Source: Apostichopus japonicus (Eukaryota > Echinodermata > Holothuroidea > Aspidochirotida > Stichopodidae). From it: DNA of 60,000 nucleotides. A program made the position numbers and the translations under genes. The notes below the pieces were generated by a model. The model saw only the letters and a list, made by a program, of their open reading frames with translations. It was not told the DNA's origin and searched no databases. Shown here piece by piece: positions 38,182-49,953 of the stretch. The first letter of the stretch is position 1. The number at the start of each line of letters is the position of its first letter. The stretch is taken from NCBI RefSeq assembly GCF_037975245.1, contig NC_092570.1, positions 18,145,918-18,205,917 of the forward strand. Direction: 5' to 3'.

Positions 38182-38250
38182 CGCCTTGAGCAAGTGACGT
38201 TTGTCTACTGATTTGGCACTATATAAGTCTCATTTATTATGATTATATTA
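38182..38250 (+). mobile_element. 3' tail of a LINE or SINE (CGCCTTGAGCA...CATTTATTAT)
   Basis: TTTGTCTACTGATTTGGCAC, TATATAAGTCTCATTTATTA and an ATT-rich tail match the block at 57250-57322. Such tails, ending in a trinucleotide microsatellite, are typical of L2/CR1-like LINEs and the SINEs they mobilise. Only the tail is present. Confidence 0.65.
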
Positions 38251-40990
38251 TTTGTGCAAGCTGCAATTACACTAACATTGTTTTAGAATTTACTGCCAAG
38301 CAACGTTGATAATTAATGCATAAAAAGCCTAGCCAGTGTATTGATCTTGCATGCATTAGTTGGAAGGTTCTGCTTATACTTGCAGTCTCATCCTCATGAT
38401 CATATGTGCACTCAGGAGAGCAGATCTGACTACATACAGCCTTGTTCCCTTGCTTGACAAATGATGGGTTATTGTTGGAAATGTGTGGATTTTTAGCTAG
38501 TGACAGCTTGGTGTGAACCTTGGAATGAATAGCATGATGTGTAGTTTCAAACAGGAGGAAAATGAACTCAGAGACATTTTCAATTGAGGGATTTCTTTGG
38601 ACCGAAAAAGTGAAAATAATGAGCTTCTGTTCTGAAGGTGGATGTCAAAAAGGACATAAGGAATGAAGGTGGATGTTGATAGGACAGAAGGACTCTTATC
38701 AGAAGAACATTCTGTTACATTACTTGCAGATAGGACCACTGTGTGGTGTCTACTTTGTCAGCGATAAGTTACTGTATTGATTAGCAGGCAGAGCAATAGT
38801 AGCATATGGTTCTTTTTGTCCTGTAATATTCTTCAGTTTATGAGAAGTATATCGTTTATTGTAGTGGAGTGATGTGTAAGCTATCATCTGTGATTTGTTT
38901 CCAAGATTGTTTTTCATGTTAAAGTACATTTGAATGAAGCATTTTACACAGAAACATTGCTAACAGGTTGCTAAAAGGAGCAGGAAGTCTTGAGGACAAT
39001 TTTAAGAAATAGGTCTGATTTCATTGACAGTGCTCAGGTAATTATCATTATTAGAGCAAAATGTATTTCTTAAAAGTTTTGCTCCTGTATTCAGCTTAGT
39101 GATTTAGCGACACAAATCATTTGGTCAAGTTGGTCACTTACCTCTCAGATAGAATATATATTTCAATAGTCAGGTGGCCACTATGACAATAACCTTTGAG
39201 GACGGACATATGGTTCCTTGATTAAGTGTTGTATATGACAAGTAAGTAACAAGACCTAAACACTATCACTGTTTTTGCAAGGTTAGGTACAGTTTGGCAT
39301 AGATAATATCCCATGACAATTCTGAGATAACCAGTAGTAACTATCAAGTGATTTCATGGGAAATTAGGAATATGGTCCTTGTGGATGACGCTGAGAATTG
39401 GATTTAACAAGCCTGTGCTTATTTCGTCTCTAACCAGCCATTTGAAAACTGTGTTCCTCGGAGAATATGCGCCCGATGCCTCGTGGTAATTTTTAGAAAA
39501 TTCTTTTGGGATGAATGGCACTAACCACATGATCAGTTTGCTTGATGGATTATATTAGCGAAAATTGTCAAAGTACATACCGGCCTCATCTCACCGAGGA
39601 ATGGGATGTTTGGCTGACAGCATGACCCCACTAGGGGTCTTGGTCAATTGGAGGGAATTCCTCAAATGGAACTCATATCTCTGAATTTGTAGTTCATAGA
39701 AGTGTAAAGTTGGCAGTCATATGTTGGTAATCTCTTTAAAAAATGGTTTATTGATGTGATTTTGTGTAAGCAGAACTGATAATTGGTCAATCATGCTGCT
39801 GTTTCGAGGAGATTTATTTCCACTTGGATGAGGATTAACTTTTTACCAACACAGGAAAAGCGATCTTTTCATGTTAAATCTAGTAACAGAACAAGAAACA
39901 TGTAACATTTGGTCAAGATCTAAGTACTGTATACCATATGCTGAGCTGACAAAGACTGTTGGTTCATTTGTCTGTTCCCATATATTGTTTGACCATCTTT
40001 GTTCTATTGTGGAAAATCATTGACCATTTCGGACGGATATCATGCAGTGATTTTATTTCACTAATCTACTGTAAAGCTGCAGCTGTGCCATGCAGTGATT
40101 CCTAGAGTAGGTTTCACATTTATCAAAGAGTGGGTAATAGTCTAGTATGTATACTAAAGACCAATTACCATCACTATCCAGCTAATACCTGTGCTAGTTT
40201 TTCTCTCATCTTGGATTTCTTTATCAATGATATAATACTGTAGCTGTATATGTACCTTTCTCCAATTGGGATACAGTTACATACACAGGAGACTTAAAGC
40301 TATAAACTTGTAGTTTAGTCTGAAAAATCAGGAGAAAAAAACTAAATTGATTCCAACTCTTCTATGTATGACCTTTGGCTTTGTCAGAGAGGAGAAAGAT
40401 CTGGGAGTGAATCAAATAAGACAGGTTGTTTCTCCTAGGGCTAATCTTTGTTTGCTACCAATAGTGGATCGAAGGAATGATAAACAGGGACGGAAAGACA
40501 GGCAGTGTAACAGCATCAGTTGTGCATCAGTTGCCTATAATGTATCAGAACTTCAGAAGTGGTGTTTAATCCTGTTTGGAATCTAAGTCCTATGCACTGT
40601 GCAAAGTATTAAATCTTTTATTGTTAATAAGTTATTAAAATTCTTCGGCTCAGACCACCCGCATTGATTTTAGACAGATCGCTCTGTCCAGGCATTTGAC
40701 AGAACTTTAAAGAGAAGTCACTTTCACTTTTGATGCGATTGACGAAGTATACCTCCTGGATTGTTCTGCATATAGCTGAGCTGTATCCGGGCTGATTACT
40801 GTCTGATGTTTGTTTACATATATTGTGCAAGTGATAATTGTGTGTTAATGCGATATTATCTTGACTGTCATGGCGAACCATGGAAAGCAGACATTCGTCG
40901 TTCTTGACCAACGTCTCCAAAATTAGATGAGTGAGCACTGGATGCAGCATATCATAAATAACATCGGTCAAGGTTCACAGATTACGAATC
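38251..40990. other. Intron interior, no gene seen
   Basis: Unique-looking sequence with balanced composition around 39400-39660 and 40640-40980. A 115-codon minus-strand ORF at 40624-40971 lies just upstream of candidate exon B. It has no splice support and may reflect a constrained 5' UTR or promoter on the plus strand. Confidence 0.4.
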
Positions 40991-41179
40991 ATGACCTGGA
41001 AATTAGGTAGTTATGATGATTCTATTAGAACGGCGATCTCTTTACCAACGCTAATCACTTGCCTTGATATGGAGGAGTTAAGTATTGGAATGCTTATAGA
41101 GGCCACTTTAGTGATGGGATTAACTATGTATCTTACCCTTTGGCTTCTGAAGCCAGTACTGGAGGGCATATTTGCTATG
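40991..41179 (+). CDS. Candidate alternative first exon B with a membrane segment (63 codons)
   Basis: ATG at 40991 opens 63 codons, MTWKLGSYDDSIRTAISLPT onward, and ends FAM exactly at donor ATG|GTAAGT (41180) in phase 0. Residues about 37-53 (ATLVMGLTMYLTLWLL) form a plausible single membrane span with acidic residues before it, as in an N-terminal anchor. The exon could splice in frame to 59642 and give the disordered Q/E-rich protein a membrane-anchored isoform. Sequence at 40860-40990 is less AT-biased than its neighbours and could be 5' UTR or promoter. Not recognised. Evidence is limited to ORF, donor, phase and hydrophobicity. Confidence 0.4.
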
Positions 41180-41354
41180 GTAAGTAGAGTATTAACAACA
41201 TGTGAAGTGTCTTAATATGTGCTGGCCCATAGCATATTGCATTCTGTGTTGGTTTTTACATGAAAATATACCTGCTACTGTATAGTCCACAAAAATGTTA
41301 CAGGAAAAGACAAATATGTGTTTGATGTAATACCTTTATAGGTTTTGCAAGTGA

Positions 41355-41470
41355 TTAATTTAACAAATTCTATGTTATAGGTTTCTGGGATACAAAATGA
41401 TTCCCCATCTGCTAGGAGTTATGTTACAGGTTTGTGGGACACAAAATGTTTCCCATCAGCTAGGAGTTTC
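41355..41470 (+). repeat. ~55-bp direct duplication
   Basis: ATGTTATAGGTTTCTGGGAT is followed about 55 bp later by ATGTTACAGGTTTGTGGGAC. Each is followed by ACAAAATG, CCCATC and GCTAGGAGTT. Confidence 0.75.
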
Positions 41471-41497
41471 TAAAAGTAGTTTCCTAGAGGATCTTAA

Positions 41498-41900
41498 GGC
41501 CCGGTCACACTATACCGATATTTTATCGGAATACTATCCGATTTTCCCAGAGGAATCGAAACAGACAGTTTTTCGTTCGGGTCTTCTAGCCACAGTGATA
41601 AAGGACCTGATTTGCTATCTGTTGAGCCATTCCGATGTGGAATAGCCCTCTCCTAACTTTTGATATTGACTCCGTTTCCTTTTATCGGTTAGCTATCCGA
41701 TTTCTCTTCCGATTTTTATCGTTTTTCGATGTGACGTCACTTCAGAATGTAGTCAGTTCTAGAACCCCTCAGATTTGAAGTAGGTATTCGAATATTCTAC
41801 TGCATTCATTATATTCACTACCACAAACCTCACTCTTCGGCCTAAAATCGGAAAAATCGGACCGTATTTTGATAAAATATCGCTGTAGTGTGACCGGGCC
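41498..41900. mobile_element. TTAA-flanked MITE (GGCCCGGTCACACT ends)
   Basis: A 403-bp element between TTAA at 41494-41497 and 41901-41904. Ends are GGCCCGGTCACACTATACCG and, inverted, GGCCCGGTCACACTACAGCG. They continue as GATATTTTATCGG/AAAA for about 37 bp of terminal inverted repeat. Internal ATCGG/CCGAT words are frequent. There is no transposase ORF. A TTAA site suggests a piggyBac- or Kolobok-like mobiliser. Confidence 0.85.
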
Positions 41901-41904
41901 TTAA

Positions 41905-43823
41905 TCCTACAAATTATTCCTACAAACTGAAGAGATCATTTAAATAGACAATCCAGTGTCTCAGTAAATACTATGGTAACTAATTTAGGAGTCAAATGTT
42001 TGTTGAAATTTGACTGTGGTTGGGTGACCTTTATTTGACTCTTTAGAACAATTGGGATCAATACTGATCATCTTTAAGCACATAGATATCTTAGACAGAT
42101 TGACAGCTATTTTACAATTGTATGAATTTTCAATAGCTTGGTCAGGGTTATGCTACATTGCAATTGACCCACAGCAAAATGGAAGACATTTACAAGAGTA
42201 GACTACCCTACAAATATGCTGAAGCAATTAGCATAGATTGGTAGTCTGGCTATGTGGTGGTTTAGACACATTCAGCTACATAATGTTAAGAGTGAGTGTA
42301 GCAGCTTTGCACTTCGCTGGTAGGTGTGTTTACAAGAAGCTATCCATGTACCCTATCTGCATGTGGTCCAAGCTTCCTGTATGTCCTCTCAGACATAAGA
42401 CGGTTGCCATCCCTCAGGTATGGTATTGTCATTTTATTTGAACATGTGGTAACACTCTGTTTCTCAGATTTATTACCATTGGGCTGTAGGTATAAACTCC
42501 AGGCTGGTGTTTAAATTTAAGCCCCATTAAATAAAGTGGAATTTTGCATTGACAACACTGACTCTCACCCACAGTTAAAACAACTTTGGCCAATTAAGAA
42601 ACTGCAACTTTACAGAGTGTTATGTGCAATGCAGTGAAAGAATATTAAGAAATAGTCCTAGCTTGTTACCATGAAAGTGTATGTAGACAGCATATGTTTT
42701 ACAGTGGCTTCAGATTTATCCATGTCAATGGAACATGAGTACACACAGCCTAAATGTTGAATGATGTGGGGTTCTACTTATGAACTAAACACAACATATC
42801 ACAAATAAGTAGCACCATAAATAAACATAAGAGCTGGCTATGCCTGATCAGACTGAAATCAGACTGAAATTGAAGGGTTGTGGCTGTGTCCCATTAACTT
42901 GCCTTTATTCCTCTGATGCCAAAGAAACTATGTTACTATGCTATGCCAGATAAATGATTCCATGCTCCACATTGAAAACAAAATCCAAAGTATACCAAAA
43001 ACTCATCAAATTTAATTCAAACAAATCTTCTCTTGAACTCTTACCAAATTTATCTCAGCTTTCATTTTGAAATATTTCTTGCATCCATTCAAATATGTGA
43101 GTTTGGATACAGAAGGGATTTTGATTGAAATATAATTATGTTGTGAAAAGAGGTAGAAGCACTACCTTCTCTATAATTACTTTTGCTTCAGGCAAGACCA
43201 GTCCTGTCTAACCTCACTCACCTCTGGAGATTGCCATCGCCCAAGAATCATTCTGGGACACTATTGTGTCTCTTTGCTTAGGAAAGGGGTATATTCCAAC
43301 ACTTTTGCAAAATGAGTTCATTTTCAGGGAAGATTAAAGTAAGGCAATAATGACATTCAAGCATTGGAAAAAAATAAACGATTTTATTCATAAGTGTTCT
43401 TAGTGTCATGATTGTTCTACTTTAAAATATATCAGTGCACTAGAATGGCTCACTATTAGATATGAATTAATATTATAACTGGCATAGTAGCTGTACAGTC
43501 ATTGAAGTATCACTCTTAGGCAAAACATCATTTTGGACCATTGAAAGACACCTCTATCAGTCCAAGTTGCACATCAAGAACACTATTCTTTTTCTGAGAA
43601 ATTACCCTTTAAAATAACTGAGATAAGCACATGTTTTAGTTGGATTATGAGAATACATAAAGCAAATGGATTAATATCATCAATTTGGTCTTAAAGGAGC
43701 ATTTCAGAGATTGAGCATATTTTAAAGGTGAACTGGAATCGTGATAGAAACCTTACCATCACCCAAGTTGGACTTTGAGAGTAAAGACTAAAAATTCTAC
43801 CTTAAGTCATCCGTTAAGACACT
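41905..43823. other. Intron interior, no gene seen
   Basis: A 67-codon ORF from 42238 begins with TTG and passes a CAG|GTATGG site at 42418. It was considered but is weak. The remainder is AT-rich. Confidence 0.45.
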
Positions 43824-43975
43824 AATAATAATAATAATAATGAAAATAATAATCAGCAGTTGTTTTTACGACGCTTAAGCGACCGCAAATGTGGGAGAAA
43901 CCCGCAAGGGCTTATAGATTACAACTTAAATGTCGGGTGGCTTCCAATTCAACATTTTAACTCAAATTTGGAAGC
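43824..43975 (-). mobile_element. SINE fragment (body and tail only)
   Basis: Reverse complement of the SINE 3' body: a TAA/TAATAA tail, AATCAGCAGTTGTTTTTACG, GCTTAAGCGACCGCAAATGT, and GGTGGCTTCCAATTCAACAT. It is 5' truncated and abuts the 142-bp tandem array. Confidence 0.85.
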
Positions 43976-43977
43976 TA

Positions 43978-44280
43978 GGGGTCATATACACTAAGCTCTT
44001 ACTAGTAACACAACTATGGGATAGTCGCTAGGGCTTATATACACTATGTTCTTACTGGCAGCTAGGGCTCATATATACACTATGTTCTTACTAGTAGCAC
44101 AACTATGGAGTAGTGGGAAGGGGTCATATACACTAAGCTCTTACTAGTAACACAACTAAAGGATAGCCACTAGGGCTTATATACACTATGTTCTTACTGG
44201 CAGCTAGGGCTCATATATACACTATGTTCTTACTAGTAGCACAACTATGGAGTAGTAGGAAGGGGTCATATCCACTAAGC
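43978..44280. repeat. 142-bp tandem duplication next to a SINE
   Basis: GTCATATACACTAAGCTCTT starts at 43981 and 44123, and a partial third unit starts at 44265, spaced exactly 142 bp. Each unit itself contains two or three diverged sub-repeats of TATACACTATGTTCTTACT followed by GGCAGCTAGGGCT or AGTAGCACAAC. That makes it a higher-order repeat. Confidence 0.92.
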
Positions 44281-45705
44281 TTGGGGTATATCGTTGGGTG
44301 CACAGTGACCGGCCTCCTAGTGATGACATTTATACACAGTTATAATAATCTCAGTTCCCAACAATAGATACTACAAAACTCCCACCAACAAGGAAGGTCC
44401 CCTTACATTGTTGTAACAAAATATCCCGGTCAGAGTGATCACTTCAATAACTTCATCCTTTACTTAAATAGCCAGTTTATTCATCCATTCAATGGTCTAC
44501 AAGGATTTCTTTAACTTTAATATCATTTGCACACAAGAGGGAAGAGAAAGTTGTCTTGAAAGGATTGGCTTAGAGTTTGACTCTTGTTTGATGTATTTCA
44601 AGTGTTAAGTCCTAAGGGATCCGTAAGTCTTCCAGCAATCATACATAGGTACAACTGCCCTTAACCATTCAGCGGTTAATACTGCCTGGCCGCTATTCAA
44701 TGCGGTCTATTTTAAGCTAGTTGATTACATCACATATAGTATAGGGCTTGTCTGAAACGGGATCTTAGGATTCTTAGGAGTCCTGAAGTTATGATGATAG
44801 TTAGTATGTGTTTGTAGCCAGTGACAGTCATGTTATAGCCATTGATATACTATGATTAAAATTATTGTATTAACTGGAGAATAGCTTTACTTGGAGGAGA
44901 TGATACACTTTTGCAGATGAAGTGTTTATTCGGGTGATCAACCAAGCTGGAAAGTTAATCGGGCGATCAACCAAACTGGAAAGTTGAACCAGCTGTTTGT
45001 CATCTCAAGCTTATAAATGAGTAAGTTCGAAAATGATTAAGAAAGAAGAATATTGTGTGAGCAAATATGATGTTCTTCTGAAGAAATCGCAATAAGATCG
45101 AAAATAGGAAGGCACATATCCTTCTGCCAAACAGATGGTATTGTATTTGTATTTTATATTGATTTGATTTGACCCACTATTGGTCATGTAGTTTTAATAG
45201 TCTTTGTTTGGTCAAATCAGAAATGTCGTTCATTTTTGTAATCTGACTTAAAGTTTAATAAGATTCACTACAGATATAGAGAGAATCTCTATTCTGGAAC
45301 CTTTTCATGATTTATCTTACAGCAGGTTGTAATTTTTTTCTTCTTATTACTGTTTTTTAACTAAAAATAATATCATTACTTTAAAGAGTAGATGAAGATG
45401 CTGTAAACCATTTGTTCTTCACATGGAATGGCAGTTTGCATGGACTTAAAATCATAGCCTGATATTTGTATCTGCTTTTCGGTTAATTTCAAACTCTCAG
45501 ATCAGAAAAAAAAGGTAGGGAATCATGAATTTTCCAAGTTATTATAACAAAAGTAGTTCTCAAGCTGCCTCAACAAAACAATGCCTTAACTCACTTCCCT
45601 GCTTTCCTGTTCCCTCACAACTTTAGCACTCTCAGTCGGTTTCCTGTGTAAAGAGTGAACTGGTAAACTTTTCAATACCAGTTTTCATGATATTCTTTTA
45701 TTTAC
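44281..45705. other. Intron interior, no gene seen
   Basis: AT-rich unique-looking sequence. A short duplication GGGCGATCAACCAAACTGGA / GGGTGATCAACCAAGCTGGA occurs near 44935-44985. Confidence 0.5.
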
Positions 45706-46276
45706 TGGATTAAGGCGGTGGCATTTGAAGCTATGAGGCTTAGCAATCAGGAGGTCAGGCGCGTAGCCAAGGGGATAGGGGGGCGAAGGGGGCAGCCACC
45801 CCCCCCTTGAGCATATTTTTTATTTTTTTTTTAAATGTTTTTATGATATCGCTAGTATTTTCAAAAGAGAAAATGCTAAGATGCAACTTACAAGGCTTGG
45901 GAAGTGCCATTTCCAGCGATCTGGGAGGCATTTTCAGCCAAAATTTTCTTGTATGCTTCGCGCCAACCATGGTGGCGCTACGCTTAGATAGTTTGCATTG
46001 CCGAATCTACAGTTTCGCCCCTCCCTTGGCACATTCCTGGCTACGCGCCTGCGGGAGGTTCCGGGTTCGATTCCTGGCCAGGTCATAGTAAGGTGGGCTT
46101 TTCATGGAAAAAGCAATCTACGGTTTTCCCATTTGAAATGACTTTTTTAGTTAAAAAGATTCCCAAATTTGAGTTAAAATGTTGAATTGGAAGCCATTGT
46201 AATCCATAAGCCCTTTCAGGTTTCTCCCACAATTGTGGTCACTTAATGAGCGTTGTAAAAATAATTGCTGATTATT
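45706..46276 (+). mobile_element. tRNA-derived SINE interrupted by a hAT MITE
   Basis: The left part (45706-45755) carries TAAGGCGGTGGCATTTGAAG and ATGAGGCTTAGCAATC. The right part (from about 46052) carries a perfect box B (GGTTCGATTCC) and the full SINE body with GATTATTATGATCATT at its tail. It is the same SINE as 1540-1840. The element at 45756-46051 sits between the A-box side and box B. The extreme 5' end is degraded. Confidence 0.88.
45756..46051 (+). mobile_element. hAT-type MITE, family 1, inserted in a SINE
   Basis: A 296-bp element with perfect 14-bp inverted ends CAGGCGCGTAGCCA / TGGCTACGCGCCTG. Flanks CAGGAGGT (45748-45755) and CGGGAGGT (46052-46059) form a 7-of-8 target-site duplication taken from the SINE. 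The shared core is at about 45885-45985. The intact SINE at 1540 shows what the empty site looks like (CTTAGCAATTGGGAGGTTC). Confidence 0.93.
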
Positions 46277-47984
46277 ATGATCATTACAATCTTAAAAAGT
46301 TCACAAGTATCATAAGGATTTAAGTAAAGTCATCACTGAATTTTTGGTACTGGTAGCAATTGATGTTTTTATTTCTGTATCAAGTTAAAGTACCTTAAAC
46401 TTCACTCTGACACAGTGTTGTGTGTGTCATTTGTTTTGTTACATCAATATTGTATAGCGATGAATTGCAATAACATACAGTTGGTGTGTTTGAACCGTCA
46501 CACCAAAGGCCGGGAAGCCTGAAAGTACCGCCAATACTGGTGTAAAACATGCCCCTATTTTTTACCGAGTTAATAACTCAATGAAGTAAGTGTATTGCAT
46601 CTAATATGGATCTTGAATCGATGTGTGTTAATTATGTTATGAGTCACATCAATGGGTCATGAGGGAGTGGAGGAGAGGGGGGGAGGGGAGGAGGAAGGGG
46701 TGGGATGGAAGCAAAAGGATGGGAGAGGGAAGGGAGAAGAGTGGGAGTGGAAAGGAAGGTTGGAGAGAGATGGGAGTGGTGGAAGGGTGTGAGGGCAGGA
46801 GGCAATTGCTTATATATAGCATTATAATTAAAACAGAATTCATCAGTTTCAACTTTTGAATAATTTTGCCGTATCCATAGCTTCTGTTCACTTCAAGTTA
46901 CTGACAAATTAAGACTCCATGGTTTATGGACTTATGCTCTCTCCTTTCAGTTAAGTATCAGTTATTCAGTTCCCTAACCACTTGGAAAGTACAAAGCAAA
47001 TGTGGTTAAATTTTTTTGCTCAGGAATTTGCAAAAATCCAAATTCTTTTCTAAGAGGATTTTAATTATTTCTTTGTGATCCTCTGGAAAAGTTTGGAAAC
47101 ATGGGAAAAAGGAGGACAGAGGGGTTTGTTGTGCCCCTCTAAGCCCTGGACAAAGGACGGATCTTCTGCAATGACGATTTGCTAGGTTTAAATGTCATTG
47201 TGCAACGAACTGTATGCAAATCATCCTTATAGAATCTACATCTTTTGTTGCGGAGAACAACGCACTCTCTTCTTTGCGAATTTTTTGGCACCCTGTGAAA
47301 ATCCATTCGGTCAGTCACCTTGTTTGAAATATAAAACAACCCCTTTTCTTTTAGGAAGCTATTGTTGCCATCTTGTATGGCTGAGATTTCTGTTTATAAG
47401 AAATAGATAATTCTTAACAAGCCTTTGTTTCCAGTGCTCTCTGTATCCGTTTCATTTGTTTAAAGGAGTCTGTAATAGATCCGTGCTGGTTCTGACGAGA
47501 GATCCTGCGTAACTAGCGCTGGATTGTCTGCATCTCCTTCGGGAGATTATAAACAAGTGTAGACATTCAATTTTTGAGATTGTTTCAAGCGGTATGTCAT
47601 CTTTGATGTCAGCATTCCTGGCATATATGTGTGATGAAGAGGAGCTGTTTCTGATAGAGTTCATTGCTTCCTCTTTCTTGTGAAGTTGTTTTGAGAGATG
47701 GAAGAAGAGTGAAATTCTCAAGGGATCTTACAGAGTCATTACTGAGATATATACTTAAAACCAGATCAGCTGATCGATTGCCTCAACCAAAACTGTAAGT
47801 TTGATCAAATAATAGGTAGAGTCACATGTGTGTAGTTTCTATTTTCTTTAATTGTGGTATTTAGAAAAGAAGTACTTTAATTGCTAAAAAAGTCCATTAG
47901 AAGGAAATTTCATATTTTAAATTTTGTATGTGACTGGAAATCTTTTGAATATATATACTGCAAGGGTTGTGAGGGTTCTGCTGT
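46277..47984. other. Intron interior with a G/A-rich tract, no gene seen
   Basis: A purine-rich tract (GGAGGGGAGGAGGAAGG-like) spans about 46659-46800. The region 47130-47720 is less AT-rich. Minus-strand ORFs there (66 and 89 codons) lack splice support. Confidence 0.45.
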
Positions 47985-48496
47985 GTAAACCTATAAGGTA
48001 TGAAGTAAGGTATGAAGTACATGGTATTTAATGTATAAAGTCAGGTTGGAATACCTTGTACATAAGGTATGAAGTTTGGTTTGGATACATGGTATGTAAG
48101 GTATGAAGTTAAGTTGGAGTACATGGTATATAAGGTATGAAAAAAGGTTGGAATAAATTGTATATAAGGTATGAAGTTAGGTTTGGATACATGGTATATA
48201 TATAAGGTATGAAGTTAGGTTGGAGTACATGGTAAGGTATGTAGAAAGGTTGGGATACATGGTATATAAGGTATGAAGTTAGGTTGGAATACATGGTAAG
48301 GTATGTAGTAAGGTTGGGATACACAGTATATAAGGTATGAAGTAAGGTTGGGATACACAGTATATAAGGTATGAAGTAAGGTTGGGATACATGTGTAAGG
48401 TATGAAGTTAGGTTGGAGTACATTGTATATAAGGTATGAAGTAAGGTTGGAATACATTGTATATAAGGTTGAAGTTAGGTTTGGATACATGGTAAG
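47985..48496. repeat. ~34-41-bp minisatellite (AAGGTATGAAGTTAGGTTGG)
   Basis: About 13 variable units built from AAGGTATGAAGTWAGGTTGG, then a GATACATGG-like word and TATATAAGG. Indels make the period irregular. Minus-strand ORFs of about 100 codons (YPNLTSYLIY-type repeats) are by-products. Confidence 0.93.
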
Positions 48497-49953
48497 TTGT
48501 ATTTTCAGTGCTAATTAAAATTTGTTGGCATATATCCTAATTGTAACTGTATATATTTAATGTGTTTGATGCTACTATGTGAGAAATGTTTGGGCGATAA
48601 AACATTGAAAATTTGATAAAATTCCATGATAACATGTACATTATTCTTAAATCACAATGTTGGGTGTTTTTTGTAAGTTTGGGAAAGTTGCATGTCTGAA
48701 AACAACCGTTTAACAGGAGACTATATTTAATGTACTAATACCTTGCACACCTGTCTCCACACATCATTAGCACTCTTGATGTATAGAGTCTAGATTGAAC
48801 TGGTGTTATATTGCTGTCAGTAATGTAGCCTATATGTTAGGTTAAGCTAATGAGTATATAAATGTTATATTAGTGTCTTTATGTGCTTTGATCCAATTTA
48901 AGGACATAAAACACTGCCAACAGTCTCTTGGTAGGTTTCTATTACAAATTTATCCGTCAGATGTTGAGTGACTAAATGACTTTCTATATCAACATGTCTA
49001 AGTGCATTGATCCAATACTGTAATCCAATAGCCACAGCAGCTGGTCAAGGTTCATATTATCATAATTGTACAGGTTATTATAGCACATGTCACTAAAGTT
49101 CAGGTAAAACGATATTCACTGTTATCACCGTCACTCAGAGCAGCCACAGCTGCATGCGAACATATCATAACCCATATTGAAACTTTTCGTTAGTACATGT
49201 ATGCCTGTAAACATATACAAACAACCTTTAAATTTGCATGTTGAGTTTGAGATTGTCTCAAATCTCTGATTTATACAGATTACATATGAGCTTCATCAAA
49301 AACATGTGTTACATGGTGGGAAGGGGGGGGGGGGGAGGTGTATAATTGGAACAACAGATTGGTGATGCATATGACCTTTGAAAATCTTTTGCATGGTCTG
49401 AATTACTTACTATCACCCAGCCCTGGTACAGGAGTTGCCTTATATTGCTAATTATCTAGTTCCAACAAGAACATGGGACACAAAAATTCAGACTGAGATT
49501 AAAAGTACGATCTCATTCTGTTACAAAATCAGAAGAATTCTTTTACCACCAAATATTTCTTCTCTGCATTCCCCATTTTATTGTGGCTGTAAACACATGG
49601 CACTTGAAGAATTGCACCATTATGTCAAATTCTCACATTAAACCCTTCATGCATATTCAACGTATGAACAATGTTCTCCATCTCAGTCACAGATCATGTA
49701 AACAAGCTCTTTGTATTCGTCAAGGTTTCCATTTAGCAAAACAGCTATAATAGCTCTCAGCACCTCGATCCACTGGGAAACTCTATTTTTAGGCAGTATA
49801 TTGAATTATTCTAAAGGGTCTCTGTGTGAATGAGCTTGGGCAGGTAAATAAGTAGCTCCCTAATGGGATCTTTTGACAAACCACTTCTTACAGTAGGTGG
49901 CCTTTGTTGAGGCAGGGGGGACAGGTACTTGGAGTGGGCTTCATAAAAAGCAC
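48497..49953. other. Intron interior, no gene seen; G13 at 49323-49335
   Basis: AT-rich with one long G homopolymer. No supported ORF or repeat family. Confidence 0.5.

Noticed and set aside
40624-40971. 115-codon minus-strand ORF
   Set aside because: No splice or start support. It lies opposite the presumed 5' region of candidate exon B, so it is kept only as a note.
42238-42441. Candidate exon ending at CAG|GTATGG
   Set aside because: The ORF begins with TTG, the in-frame ATG is internal, there is no acceptor, and the composition is unremarkable.
48109-48490. ~100-codon minus-strand ORFs with YPNLTSYLIY repeats
   Set aside because: By-products of the GGTATGAAG minisatellite.
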